A stretch of DNA of 64,000 nucleotides from Bin5 sp965208965. GTDB lineage: Bacteria > Chloroflexota > Anaerolineae > Caldilineales > Caldilineaceae. Under the pieces are notes generated by a model. That model was not told the DNA's origin, made no database searches, and was given only the letters and a program-made list of their open reading frames with translations. Of the stretch, positions 31,681 through 40,145 are shown one piece after another (position 1 is the stretch's first letter; each line of letters begins with the position of its first letter). The position numbers were made by a program, and so were the translations under genes. Where the stretch lies: contig OZ242384.1 in assembly GCA_965208965.1 (NCBI GenBank), positions 1,984,001-2,048,000 on the forward strand, given 5' to 3'.

Positions 31681-34635
31681 ATGGCGCTTGACAAACTGAT
31701 CATACGGGGCGCACGCGAACACAATCTGCGCAACGTGGATCTGGAGATCCCACGCGATAAGCTGGTGGTGATCACCGGTCTCAGCGGCAGCGGCAAGAGC
31801 AGCCTGGCCTTCGATACCATCTACGCCGAAGGGCAGCGCCGCTACGTCGAGTCTCTTTCCTCCTACGCGCGGCAGTTCCTCGGCTTGATGGAAAAGCCGG
31901 ATGTGGATCAGATCGAAGGTCTCAGCCCCGCCATTTCAATCGATCAGAAGGGCGCCGGGCGCAATCCCCGCTCAACCGTCGGCACCGTCACCGAAGTCTA
32001 CGACTACCTGCGTCTGCTCTTCGCACGCGTCGGCCAGCCCCATTGCCCCGAGTGCGGCGACCCCATCACCCAGCAAACGCCGCAACAGATCGTCAACTCA
32101 ATTCTGGAGATGGAAGAGGGCGCCCGTCTGATGATCCTCGCCCCGATCATCAAGGATCGTAAAGGGGAGCATAAAGGCGTTTTCGACGACCTGCAGTCGC
32201 AGGGCTATGTGCGCGTGCGCGTCAACGGCGAACTGTTTGAAATCGGCGAAACGCCCGAGTTGGACCGCTACAAGATGCACACAATCGAAGCGGTCATTGA
32301 CCGCATCATCGTGCGGGCAGAACGGTCCGACCCGGACGACCCTGGGAGCGTGCTGCCGGGCACCGACCGTACAAGGCTCACCGACTCGGTTGAGACGGCG
32401 CTCAAGTTGGGCGAGGGCTCTGTGATCGTCTCGGAAGTGAAGCGCGTTCCTGTTGAAGGCAACGGCAGCCTGCGCGAGGTGGCGACCGACCGGATCTTCA
32501 GCGAGCACTTCGCCTGTATGCGCTGCAGTCTTAGTTTTACAGAGATCGAGCCGCGCACCTTCAGCTTCAACAGCCCGCACGGGGCCTGTCCTTCGTGCGA
32601 CGGGCTGGGCGTACAAAAGGAGTTCGACCCCGATCTGATCCTGGATGGTGAACTCAGTATTGCCGAGGGGGCCGTAAGGCCCTGGCAGGGCTCGAACCCC
32701 GGCAACGGTGACGAGGGTTACTACAAGCAGCTCCTGCGTTCAGTCTGCCACCAGTTTTCGATTCCCCGTACGGCGCCGGTGAGGGAGCTGAGCAGCAAAC
32801 AGCGGGATATCATCCTGTACGGACCGCCGGGACGGGAAAAGGTGCTCGTGCAATATCGCAACGCCCGCGGCTACGAGCGCAACTACGAGACGCAATATTC
32901 AGGTGTGCTTCCCAACTTGCAACGGCGCTATCGCGAAACCGACAGCGATTGGATCCGCGGCAAGTTGGAAGAGTACATGGGTATCAACCCCTGCCCCGAA
33001 TGCGAAGGGCGGCGGCTGCGTCCTATGGCGCTGGCGGTAACGGTCGCCGGCAAGAGCATCTATGACATTACGGCAATGGCGGTCAACGATTCGCTGACCT
33101 GGGTGCGTGCGGCCGCAGGACGCAACGGGTCCGAGCCGCTCTTCTCCTCTCGCCAGCTTGCAATCGGCGGCCAGGTACTGAAAGAAATCGAATCGCGGTT
33201 GGAGTTCATGGTGAACGTGGGGCTGGACTACCTGACTCTCAACCGCACCGCCGTGTCGCTTTCCGGCGGCGAGTCCCAGCGGATCCGGCTCGCTACCCAG
33301 ATCGGCAGCCAGCTGATGGGCGTTCTCTATATTCTCGATGAGCCGAGTATCGGCCTGCACCAGCGGGACAATGTGCGGCTGATCAACACCTTGCAGGGCA
33401 TGCGGGATCTGGGAAACACTGTGTTGGTGGTCGAACATGATGAGGAGACCATCCGCGCAGCCGACTGGGTCGTGGATATGGGGCCCGGCGCCGGTGAACA
33501 CGGCGGAGAGGTGGTCGTTTCTGCGGTGCGGAATGCCTTTGTCGAACACCGGGAAAGCCTGACTGCCCAGTACATTCGCGGCGAGCGGTGCATCGAAATT
33601 CCGATGGATCGGCGCGAAGGAAACGGGGAGTATCTGCACGTACGCGGCGCCACCGAGAACAACCTCAAAAAAGTGGACGTACGCTTCCCGCTCGGCCGCC
33701 TGATCGCAGTGACCGGTGTCAGCGGCAGCGGCAAGTCCAGCCTGGTCGTGGAGGTCCTCTACAAACGGCTCGCACAGAGCTTCTACCGGGCCAAGGCGCG
33801 CCCTGGCAGCTGTGAGAGAATAGAGGGCATCGAGCATTTGGATAAGGTGATCGAGATCGACCAAAGCCCGATCGGACGAACACCGCGCAGCAACCCTGCC
33901 ACCTATGTGGGACTGTTTACACCGATTCGAGAGCTGTTCGCCAGCATCCCCGAGGCGAAAGCCCGCGGATATAAGGCTGGGCGATTCAGTTTCAATGTAA
34001 AGGGCGGCCGCTGCGAGGCCTGTCACGGCGACGGCATCATCAGGATCGAGATGCAGTTTCTGCCCGATGTCTACGTCTCCTGCGAAGAGTGTCATGGCGA
34101 CCGCTACAACCGCGAAACGCTCGATATCCGCTTCCGCGGCAAATCGATTTCCGAAGTGTTGAACATGACCGTCGAAGAGGCGCTGGACTTTTTCCAGAAC
34201 ATCCCCCGCATACGCTCCCGTCTGCAGACGCTGATGGCTGTCGGGCTGGGTTACATCCGCCTGGGACAGCCGGCGACGACGCTGTCGGGAGGCGAGGCGC
34301 AGCGGATCAAACTGAGCAAGGAGTTAAGCCGGCGCGACACCGGCAACACCTTCTACATCCTCGATGAGCCGACAACCGGCCTGCATTTCGAGGATGTGCG
34401 CAAACTGCTGAACGTCCTGCATGAACTGGCCGACAGGGGTAACACCGTACTGGTCATCGAGCACAATCTGGATGTGATCAAGAACTGCGACTGGGTAATC
34501 GACATGGGGCCTGAAGGCGGCGGCAAGGGCGGCTACGTGGTGGCCGAAGGCACACCGGAGCAGGTCGCGACGATCGAGAAGAGTTACACCGGTCAGTTTC
34601 TGCAAGGCTGCCTGAAGGCTGTAGCCAGTGTCTAG
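31681..34635 (+). CDS. uvrA: Excinuclease ABC subunit A
   Basis: 984 aa. Two ABC ATPase modules: Walker A VVITGLSGSGKSSLAFDT near residue 30 and AVTGVSGSGKSSLVVEVL near 680, with signature motifs LSGGESQRIRLATQIG and LSGGEAQRIKLSKELSRR and Walker B regions LYILDEPSIGLH and FYILDEPTTGLH. Zinc modules CPECGDP, CMRCSLSF with CPSCDG, and CEACHGDG with CEECHGDR are intact. It recognises bulky DNA lesions and loads UvrB. Full length, isolated from uvrB/uvrC here, controlled by the SOS box upstream. Confidence 0.97.
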   Translation: MALDKLIIRGAREHNLRNVDLEIPRDKLVVITGLSGSGKSSLAFDTIYAEGQRRYVESLSSYARQFLGLMEKPDVDQIEGLSPAISIDQKGAGRNPRSTVGTVTEVYDYLRLLFARVGQPHCPECGDPITQQTPQQIVNSILEMEEGARLMILAPIIKDRKGEHKGVFDDLQSQGYVRVRVNGELFEIGETPELDRYKMHTIEAVIDRIIVRAERSDPDDPGSVLPGTDRTRLTDSVETALKLGEGSVIVSEVKRVPVEGNGSLREVATDRIFSEHFACMRCSLSFTEIEPRTFSFNSPHGACPSCDGLGVQKEFDPDLILDGELSIAEGAVRPWQGSNPGNGDEGYYKQLLRSVCHQFSIPRTAPVRELSSKQRDIILYGPPGREKVLVQYRNARGYERNYETQYSGVLPNLQRRYRETDSDWIRGKLEEYMGINPCPECEGRRLRPMALAVTVAGKSIYDITAMAVNDSLTWVRAAAGRNGSEPLFSSRQLAIGGQVLKEIESRLEFMVNVGLDYLTLNRTAVSLSGGESQRIRLATQIGSQLMGVLYILDEPSIGLHQRDNVRLINTLQGMRDLGNTVLVVEHDEETIRAADWVVDMGPGAGEHGGEVVVSAVRNAFVEHRESLTAQYIRGERCIEIPMDRREGNGEYLHVRGATENNLKKVDVRFPLGRLIAVTGVSGSGKSSLVVEVLYKRLAQSFYRAKARPGSCERIEGIEHLDKVIEIDQSPIGRTPRSNPATYVGLFTPIRELFASIPEAKARGYKAGRFSFNVKGGRCEACHGDGIIRIEMQFLPDVYVSCEECHGDRYNRETLDIRFRGKSISEVLNMTVEEALDFFQNIPRIRSRLQTLMAVGLGYIRLGQPATTLSGGEAQRIKLSKELSRRDTGNTFYILDEPTTGLHFEDVRKLLNVLHELADRGNTVLVIEHNLDVIKNCDWVIDMGPEGGGKGGYVVAEGTPEQVATIEKSYTGQFLQGCLKAVASV

Positions 34636-34700
34636 TCGCCGCGGGAAAGTCCCTGCGTTGGTTTACAGCCTTCAGCCTATTGGAAAAGGGAGCGAGGCGC

Positions 34701-35546
34701 ATGTTGGGAGTTTACCGTCTGGTCCTGTTCGCATCTGTCTGCACGGCGTTAGTCCTGACAGGCTGCGCACCCATCCAACCCGAGCCGCCGCCAGTCGGTG
34801 AACAGGCGCCGGCATCGCCAACCCAGAGCATGCCGCAGGCTACAATGGAGCCGACGGCAACCTCCATACCGGACCCGCCAGCTCCGCCAACCGATGCTAC
34901 ACCGGAATCCCCAGCTCCGCCAGGCACCACCTCCCTGCCGGACGCGCCTTCCCCCGATTTCTGGCTGGTATACGTCGACGAGGCACGCGGACTGTCGATT
35001 CCCTATCCAGGGGAATGGGTCCTCTTCGATCCAACAAAAACGGAATTGGCAGAGCTCGTGGAGAAGCTGGGCGAAAAGGCCAATAGCGAAGAGATCAAAG
35101 AGCTCTTGGAAACGTTTACACAGGCGATACAGCAGGAAGATCTCTTTGTCGGCATGGGATTCCAGTTTCCCACCGGTGATTCCCGCGACTCTCGGTTTGT
35201 CAACAATATCAATATAATTTCTTTTCACACCGAAGGGCTGTTCCTGCAACTGATAGCGCAAATGATCGCTGCCCAGTTGGACAGCTTGGAAGAAATCCAG
35301 GTGGACAGCGCCGACGTGGTCGCCGGTCTGCGGCCTAATGGCGCGGAGGTAGCATCAATCCGTTATCGCTCAATGGGCGCCCTTTTCAATCAACCGGATC
35401 TGGAGATTATCGGCTGGCAGGTGGGCGTTCTTTCACCGGAAGCAGAGAGGATTGTCGTCCTCACCTTTAGTATCCGCAGCGAAGATTTCGCGGAGTTGGA
35501 GCCGCTGTTGACAGAGATTGTGAAGCGCGTCCAGTGGCTCGAGTGA
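34701..35546 (+). CDS. Lipoprotein with Pro/Thr-rich linker, paralogue of the next gene
   Basis: 281 aa from ATG 34701, the start that places the signal peptide VYRLVLFASVCTALVLTGC with its lipobox Cys. A Pro/Thr/Ser-rich spacer (to about residue 90) is followed by a domain beginning FWLVYVDEARGLSIPYPGEW and ending LEPLLTEIVKRVQWLE. The domain resembles the PsbP/serine-protease-inhibitor-like PGEW folds used in Chloroflexota lipoproteins, but function is unknown. The downstream gene encodes the same domain (GLTIFCPPEWLFFDG ... LESLLTEMVRRVQWAD), so this is a tandem duplication. Confidence 0.7.
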   Translation: MLGVYRLVLFASVCTALVLTGCAPIQPEPPPVGEQAPASPTQSMPQATMEPTATSIPDPPAPPTDATPESPAPPGTTSLPDAPSPDFWLVYVDEARGLSIPYPGEWVLFDPTKTELAELVEKLGEKANSEEIKELLETFTQAIQQEDLFVGMGFQFPTGDSRDSRFVNNINIISFHTEGLFLQLIAQMIAAQLDSLEEIQVDSADVVAGLRPNGAEVASIRYRSMGALFNQPDLEIIGWQVGVLSPEAERIVVLTFSIRSEDFAELEPLLTEIVKRVQWLE

Positions 35547-35616
35547 ACCGTGGTACGTGGAATTCTCTGTTCATAAGCCACAACTCACGGATATTTGAGG
35601 TCTTCTGGAAGCACGT

Positions 35617-37448
35617 ATGCGGGGAATATTTTACCTGGTCACAATATTCCTCTCTTTCCTTGGCTGGTTCTCTCGAGCGGCCCCCGAACTGCCGCTGCTC
35701 TACGATTCATCTACCGCTCGTCTCGGGGCCCTGCCTGCCAGTTCTCACGCGCCCGAAACCTCCGGTAAGCTTGACGTAACTTCCAGCGGCATCCGCCTTC
35801 CCATTCAGTCCCCCTCTTCTCAGTCCCCCTCCCCTACCTCCACACCGGCGCCAGGCGAAAAAGATACAGATGTCCCCCCGCTGGTTGCTGCTCCGGAAAC
35901 TTTCAAGGTCTCAGCAGACTGGCAGGCCTTCGAAGACGTAGCCCATGGTCTGACTATCTTCTGTCCTCCGGAATGGCTCTTCTTCGACGGTTCTCAGGCA
36001 GCGACCCTTCAGCAGGACATGGCAGCGATGGACAGAGCCGAAGTCGTGAATCTGCTGACGGAGCTGCAGTCCAGCGTACAGCTGAGCAGGTTGGCTTTGG
36101 CTTCGCCTTCCCGCAGGAGCCTCCCGAACTGCTGCATGCCAATAGCGTCATTGTGGAGATCTTCCCTGCAAAGGGCCTTGCGTTGTACGAGTTCGGGCAG
36201 GGCGCCGCCGCTGCCCTGGACCGGCGGATCGGGCTCGACGTGGATAGCTTCGATCTGATCACAAGGCTGCGGCCCCGCAGGGAGGAGGCTGTTTCGATCC
36301 GATTCAGAGGCGCTGTACCTGTCCCGACTACCTCCCAATCAATTCTTTCCGGCGCCCGGACAGCCGGCTGGCAGGTTGTCCTGCTTTCGCCTGATGCCGA
36401 ATACCTGCTTGTTCTCACCTTTTCCGTCCTTGGAGAGAAGTTCGAGGAACTGGAGTCGCTGCTTACTGAGATGGTGCGGCGCGTACAGTGGGCCGACGAC
36501 CACAGTGAAACAGAAACTGGGATTGGTCCGGTGACAATTACCAACATGACGATGTACGTCCATAGCGAACCCTCCCCATATAGTCCCACGATCGGCAAAA
36601 TTGACGCGGGAAGGCAGTTTTCGATCTTGGAGAGAGATTTTTCTGGGAAATGGTGGCGGATAAGCTACGGTGGTCAGCCCGGCTGGGTGTCCGATCGTCT
36701 CGTGGCTGCCAACATTCCGGATGCACCCGTATCGGTTCCGGTGGCGATGATCGACCGGCGCGTCAATGTCCGCAGTGGCCCGGGCGCCAGTAACCCTGTA
36801 ATCGGCGTGGCGGTAGCCGGCCAGCAGTATCTGATTACCGGCAGAAGTGAGGCCGGCGACTGGTGGCGAATTGACAAAAACGGCCGGCACGGGTGGGTTT
36901 TCGGAGAGCTGGTCACTCCCGTTGATGTGAGGGGTGTACAGGTGGCCGTCGTCAAATTCCCGGCTCCCCCGTTACTGCCCGTGACAGAGGCGCTCATGTC
37001 GGTCAACCGGCGGGCGAACATGCGCGCCGGGCCGGACAACAGCTATCCTATCGTCGGCGAAGTCGTACCTGGACGCCAATATATGATTACCGGCAGGAAT
37101 GCGGCCGGCGACTGGTGGCGAATCGACGAAGACGGCCGGCCCGGCTGGATCTATGACGATCTGGTTGAGCTGGTCAATGAGGGCAGCGTACAGATTGTGG
37201 CCAGATTCCCGCTTCCTCCACTGCTGCCGGCCACGGAAGCGGTGTTGACCTTCAGCCGTCGCATGAACGTCTATAGCGGCCCCGGCGGTCGCTTCCCTGT
37301 CATCGACACGACCGTACCCGGCTATCAGTATCCGATCACCGGCAGGAATGTAGTGGGAAGCTGGTGGCAGATCGACAATCACGGCCAGCCCGGCTGGGTC
37401 TTCGGGCAATTCGTGGCCCCTGTCGAGCAGACGGGTGAGGGCAAGTAG
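35617..37448 (+). pseudogene. Frameshifted exported protein: PGEW-like domain plus four SH3 repeats
   Basis: Two frames make one protein. Frame 1 (35617 to about 36085) gives a signal-like start MRGIFYLVTIFLSFLGWFSR, a Ser/Pro linker and GLTIFCPPEWLFFDGSQAAT. Frame 2 (from about 36085 to 37448) continues with EQVGFGFAFPQEPPELL to VRRVQWADD, then four bacterial SH3 repeats, three of them with R-x-N-V-R-x-GP or similar (RRVNVRSGPGASNPVIG; RRANMRAGPDNSYPIVG; RRMNVYSGPGGRFPVID), each with W-W-R-I-D. The shift lies at 36070-36090 and fits loss of one base. Alignment with the upstream paralogue supports a single ancestral frame. SH3 repeats usually bind peptidoglycan or carbohydrate. Confidence 0.72.
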
Positions 37449-37799
37449 CTGCAGCGCCTCTTCTGAACTGGAGGGAACGCTGGCCGTTGATCTCACTGCA
37501 GGCAGTATTCTGGACATTTCTCAATCGCCATCCTGCCCTGACTTTACTGGTCTGCCTCTCTTTTGTTTCTGCCCGGGTATGGACGTGTCGCGCCCTCCCA
37601 AACGGAACCGGCCGACTCCCCGGAGATTGTGGCCGGAGATGGGCCGGGCGGGTCTTCGACCAATCGAAGATCTCAGCCATGCCAGGAAAAGGGACAAATG
37701 CAAAGCCGCCCCTCTTGCGCAGCGCCAAAATGGGACTGCACGGGGCGGCCTTAGAACAAGGGTGAGTCTCGTCGGCCTCGGAAAGGCCGTACACGTGAG
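37449..37799. other. Intergenic region downstream of tRNA-Arg
   Basis: 351 bp between the SH3 gene and the 3' end of the tRNA. A small stem CGGCCT/AGGCCG (about 37774-37790) lies just past the tRNA 3' end and may end its transcript. No credible coding frame. Confidence 0.35.
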
Positions 37800-37873
37800 C
37801 ACCCCGGGTAGGATTCGAACCCACGACCCTCTGATCCGAAGTCAGATGCTCTGATCCACTGAGCTACCGGGGC
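37800..37873 (-). tRNA. tRNA-Arg (anticodon TCG)
   Basis: 74-nt cloverleaf on the minus strand: acceptor GCCCCGG with CCGGGGT (terminal G-U), D-arm GCTC/GAGC, anticodon stem TCTGA/TCAGA around loop CTTCGGA (anticodon TCG, reading CGA), variable GGGTC, T-arm GTGGG-TTCGAAT-CCTAC. CCA is not encoded. Confidence 0.95.
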
Positions 37874-37988
37874 AAACAAGCACACCAAAGTATAGCACGA
37901 TCAGCCCCCTATCTTAAAAAGACGGGGCTGGTTCAAGAGTGAGCTCCGAGTCGGACTTCACGCTGTCAGGATCTCACTTCTCCCCCCG

Positions 37989-39014
37989 CTAGCCCTCTTC
38001 TCTCCTCTCACTCTTCTCTGCAATCTGCATGCGCCAACGCCCAGTGAAGGCGCGCAGCGCGTCCTCCGCGTCCAGGCCGCGCGCGCTCGCCAGGGCGACC
38101 AGGCGCCACAGCAGTCTACCCAGCCTTTCCTCTTCGCTGCCCTCCGGCAGCAGGCCCTGCAACGCAGGCTCGCTTTCCGCGAGCATGGCCCGGTCGAGAA
38201 GACCGGCCTTGTCGGCCTTGGATTGCATTTCACGCGCCTTGCGCAGCGCCGGCAATGCCGCCGGCACGGCATCCAACGGGCCGCGCGCCGGTCTGTCCTG
38301 GGCCGCGCGTTCTTCCGCCTTGATCTCTTCCCAGCGCGTAAACAGCTGTTCCATATCGTCAATGTCATCTTCGCCGAAGACGTGGGGGTGGCGGCGGATG
38401 AGCTTCTCGACGCTTATCCGGACTGCGTCGGCCATCTGGAAGCGGCCCTCTTCGGTCGCGATCTGCGCGATCATCGCGATGATCCCGAGCACATCGCCCA
38501 ACTCCTCGGTGATATGCGCCTCATCTTCGGAGTCCATCGCCTCCAGCGCCTCCGCTACCTCATCAAGCAAAAAGGTCCGCGTGCTCGCCAGTGTCTGCTC
38601 CCGGTCCCAGGGGCAGCCGTAGGGCGCGCGCAAATGCGCCGTTACCTCTTGCAGATCGGCATAGCTGCTGTGGGGCAGAGGGGGTACGTACAGGCAGGCG
38701 CCCTCGTCAATGCCGTTTGGCGTATCAAGTTCTGCCAGCGGAACAGCCCGCGCACTGCGAGTTCCATTCCCGTCCAGGCAGATGAGTTGTAGCGGGTGGT
38801 CGTCAGGGTAGGCGTTGCCCAGCACCGCACAAACCGCCTGCGCAGTTGGCTCGTCGGCGATGTCAAGCACTATCGCCGGCTGCCCCAGGTCGAAAGGTGG
38901 ATGATGGCGGTCGGCCAGGCGCGCCGCACCGATGATCTGCACACCCTCGTGTGGGTCAATGCCGACGATCTGCGCCGCCGCCGCTGCTGCTCTGATTGGA
39001 TCACATATGGTCAT
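37989..39014 (-). CDS. mazG: MazG-type nucleotide pyrophosphohydrolase with a truncated methylase-like N-terminus
   Basis: 341 aa from ATG 39014 (an ATG at 39098 would add 28 unconserved residues). Residues 100-250 are MazG: LRAPYGCPWDREQTLASTRT, DEVAEALEAM (metal-binding E-x-x-E), EELGDVLGIIAMIAQ and RHPHVFGEDD. In front, VGIDPHEGVQIIGAARLADR, HHPPFDLGQPAIVLDI and LGNAYPDDHPLQLI match the last part of the tetrapyrrole-methylase domain that is fused to MazG in YabN-like proteins, but the SAM-binding first half is missing. A second, degenerate MazG-like half follows. It hydrolyses NTPs to NMP and pyrophosphate in house-cleaning. Confidence 0.85.
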   Translation of the reverse strand: MTICDPIRAAAAAAQIVGIDPHEGVQIIGAARLADRHHPPFDLGQPAIVLDIADEPTAQAVCAVLGNAYPDDHPLQLICLDGNGTRSARAVPLAELDTPNGIDEGACLYVPPLPHSSYADLQEVTAHLRAPYGCPWDREQTLASTRTFLLDEVAEALEAMDSEDEAHITEELGDVLGIIAMIAQIATEEGRFQMADAVRISVEKLIRRHPHVFGEDDIDDMEQLFTRWEEIKAEERAAQDRPARGPLDAVPAALPALRKAREMQSKADKAGLLDRAMLAESEPALQGLLPEGSEEERLGRLLWRLVALASARGLDAEDALRAFTGRWRMQIAEKSERREEG

Positions 39015-39251
39015 GGTCGTCCGGTCCGGTCGATTGGACCGCCTGAACCAGTCTCTGACCGCAGGGAAATCTGCCCTCAGCAACCGGCAACTGTGCACTA
39101 ACTGTGCACTCTACTGCATCGCCTGTTGCAGGTCAATTCCGGCGGAATGGTGGCGCTGAGGCTTGGCATCGATACCAAATACTGATAAAGTAAGGCCCAT
39201 CAGCCTGTCAGACGGCGCCCAATCCATCTTCCTGTTTCCCTGGGACAATCC

Positions 39252-40145
39252 GTGACGGATAACCTGCCCAACTGGTATACCAAGCCCGCCCGGCCCACTG
39301 CCATCACACGCCGGGGGCCGGACGGCCGCGAGGTCCGAATTTCTGTGATCGTGCCCTGCCGCAACGAGGGTCGCAACATCCGCCCCGTACTCGAATGGGC
39401 CGCGCCCCATGCCGACGAACTGCTGGTCGTCGACGGCCACAGCAGCGACGACACGCGGGACATCGCCGCCGAACTGGGCGCGACCGTTCTGCTGGATAAC
39501 GGTAAAGGCAAAGGCGACGCTCTGCGCGTCGGCATCTCCCACGCCAGCGGCGATATCCTCGTCTTTATCGACGCCGACGGCTCCCACGACCCCCGCGAAA
39601 TTCCCGCGCTCGTCCAGCCGATCATCGCTGGCAACGCCGATCACGTATCCGGCTCCCGCATGTTGGGAGGGAGCGACGAGCTGCACGCCACCATCAATCA
39701 GTTCGTCCGTCTCTTCGGCAGTCAGGTGATCACGCTCAGCATCAACTACACCCAGGGAGTGCGCCTGACCGACTCGCAGAACGGATTCCGCGCGATCCGG
39801 GCCGAGGTGGCGCGCAGCCTGGCGCTGGAGTCGGAGATCCCGACCATCGAGCAGGAGATGGTAATCAAGACCGTGCGCAGCGGGTATCGGATCTGCGAAG
39901 TCGCGACTCACGAATATGTGCGCTCCAATGGAGAATCCAACTTTCGGGTGTTGGATGTCTGGTTCCAATTTGTCAAGAGCTGGCTCTACTATCTCCTCAT
40001 CTGGCGGCCGCCGAAACGGACTGCAGGGAGCGTCAATGTAGAAAGTCCGAAACAGAGCGGAAACACCACCGAGGAAACGAATTCCCCCAGTTCCCACAAG
40101 CTGTCCGGGCCAGGAGAACAGATACCGAAAGCCAGCTCCAGGTAA
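39252..40145 (+). CDS. Family 2 glycosyltransferase (polyprenyl-phosphate sugar transferase-like)
   Basis: 297 aa, GTG start. GT-A fold motifs: VRISVIVPCRNEGRNIRPVL, ELLVVDGHSSDDTRDIAAEL, LVFIDADGSHDPREIPALVQ (DxD-like metal site) and TDSQNGFRAIRAEVARSL, as in dolichol/undecaprenyl-phosphate mannose or glucose transferases. A membrane-proximal W-x-x-L-L-Y-Y segment (WFQFVKSWLYYLLIW) precedes a hydrophilic tail. Immediately followed, without gap, by a GT-C membrane protein that could use the lipid-linked sugar as donor. Confidence 0.85.
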   Translation: MTDNLPNWYTKPARPTAITRRGPDGREVRISVIVPCRNEGRNIRPVLEWAAPHADELLVVDGHSSDDTRDIAAELGATVLLDNGKGKGDALRVGISHASGDILVFIDADGSHDPREIPALVQPIIAGNADHVSGSRMLGGSDELHATINQFVRLFGSQVITLSINYTQGVRLTDSQNGFRAIRAEVARSLALESEIPTIEQEMVIKTVRSGYRICEVATHEYVRSNGESNFRVLDVWFQFVKSWLYYLLIWRPPKRTAGSVNVESPKQSGNTTEETNSPSSHKLSGPGEQIPKASSR

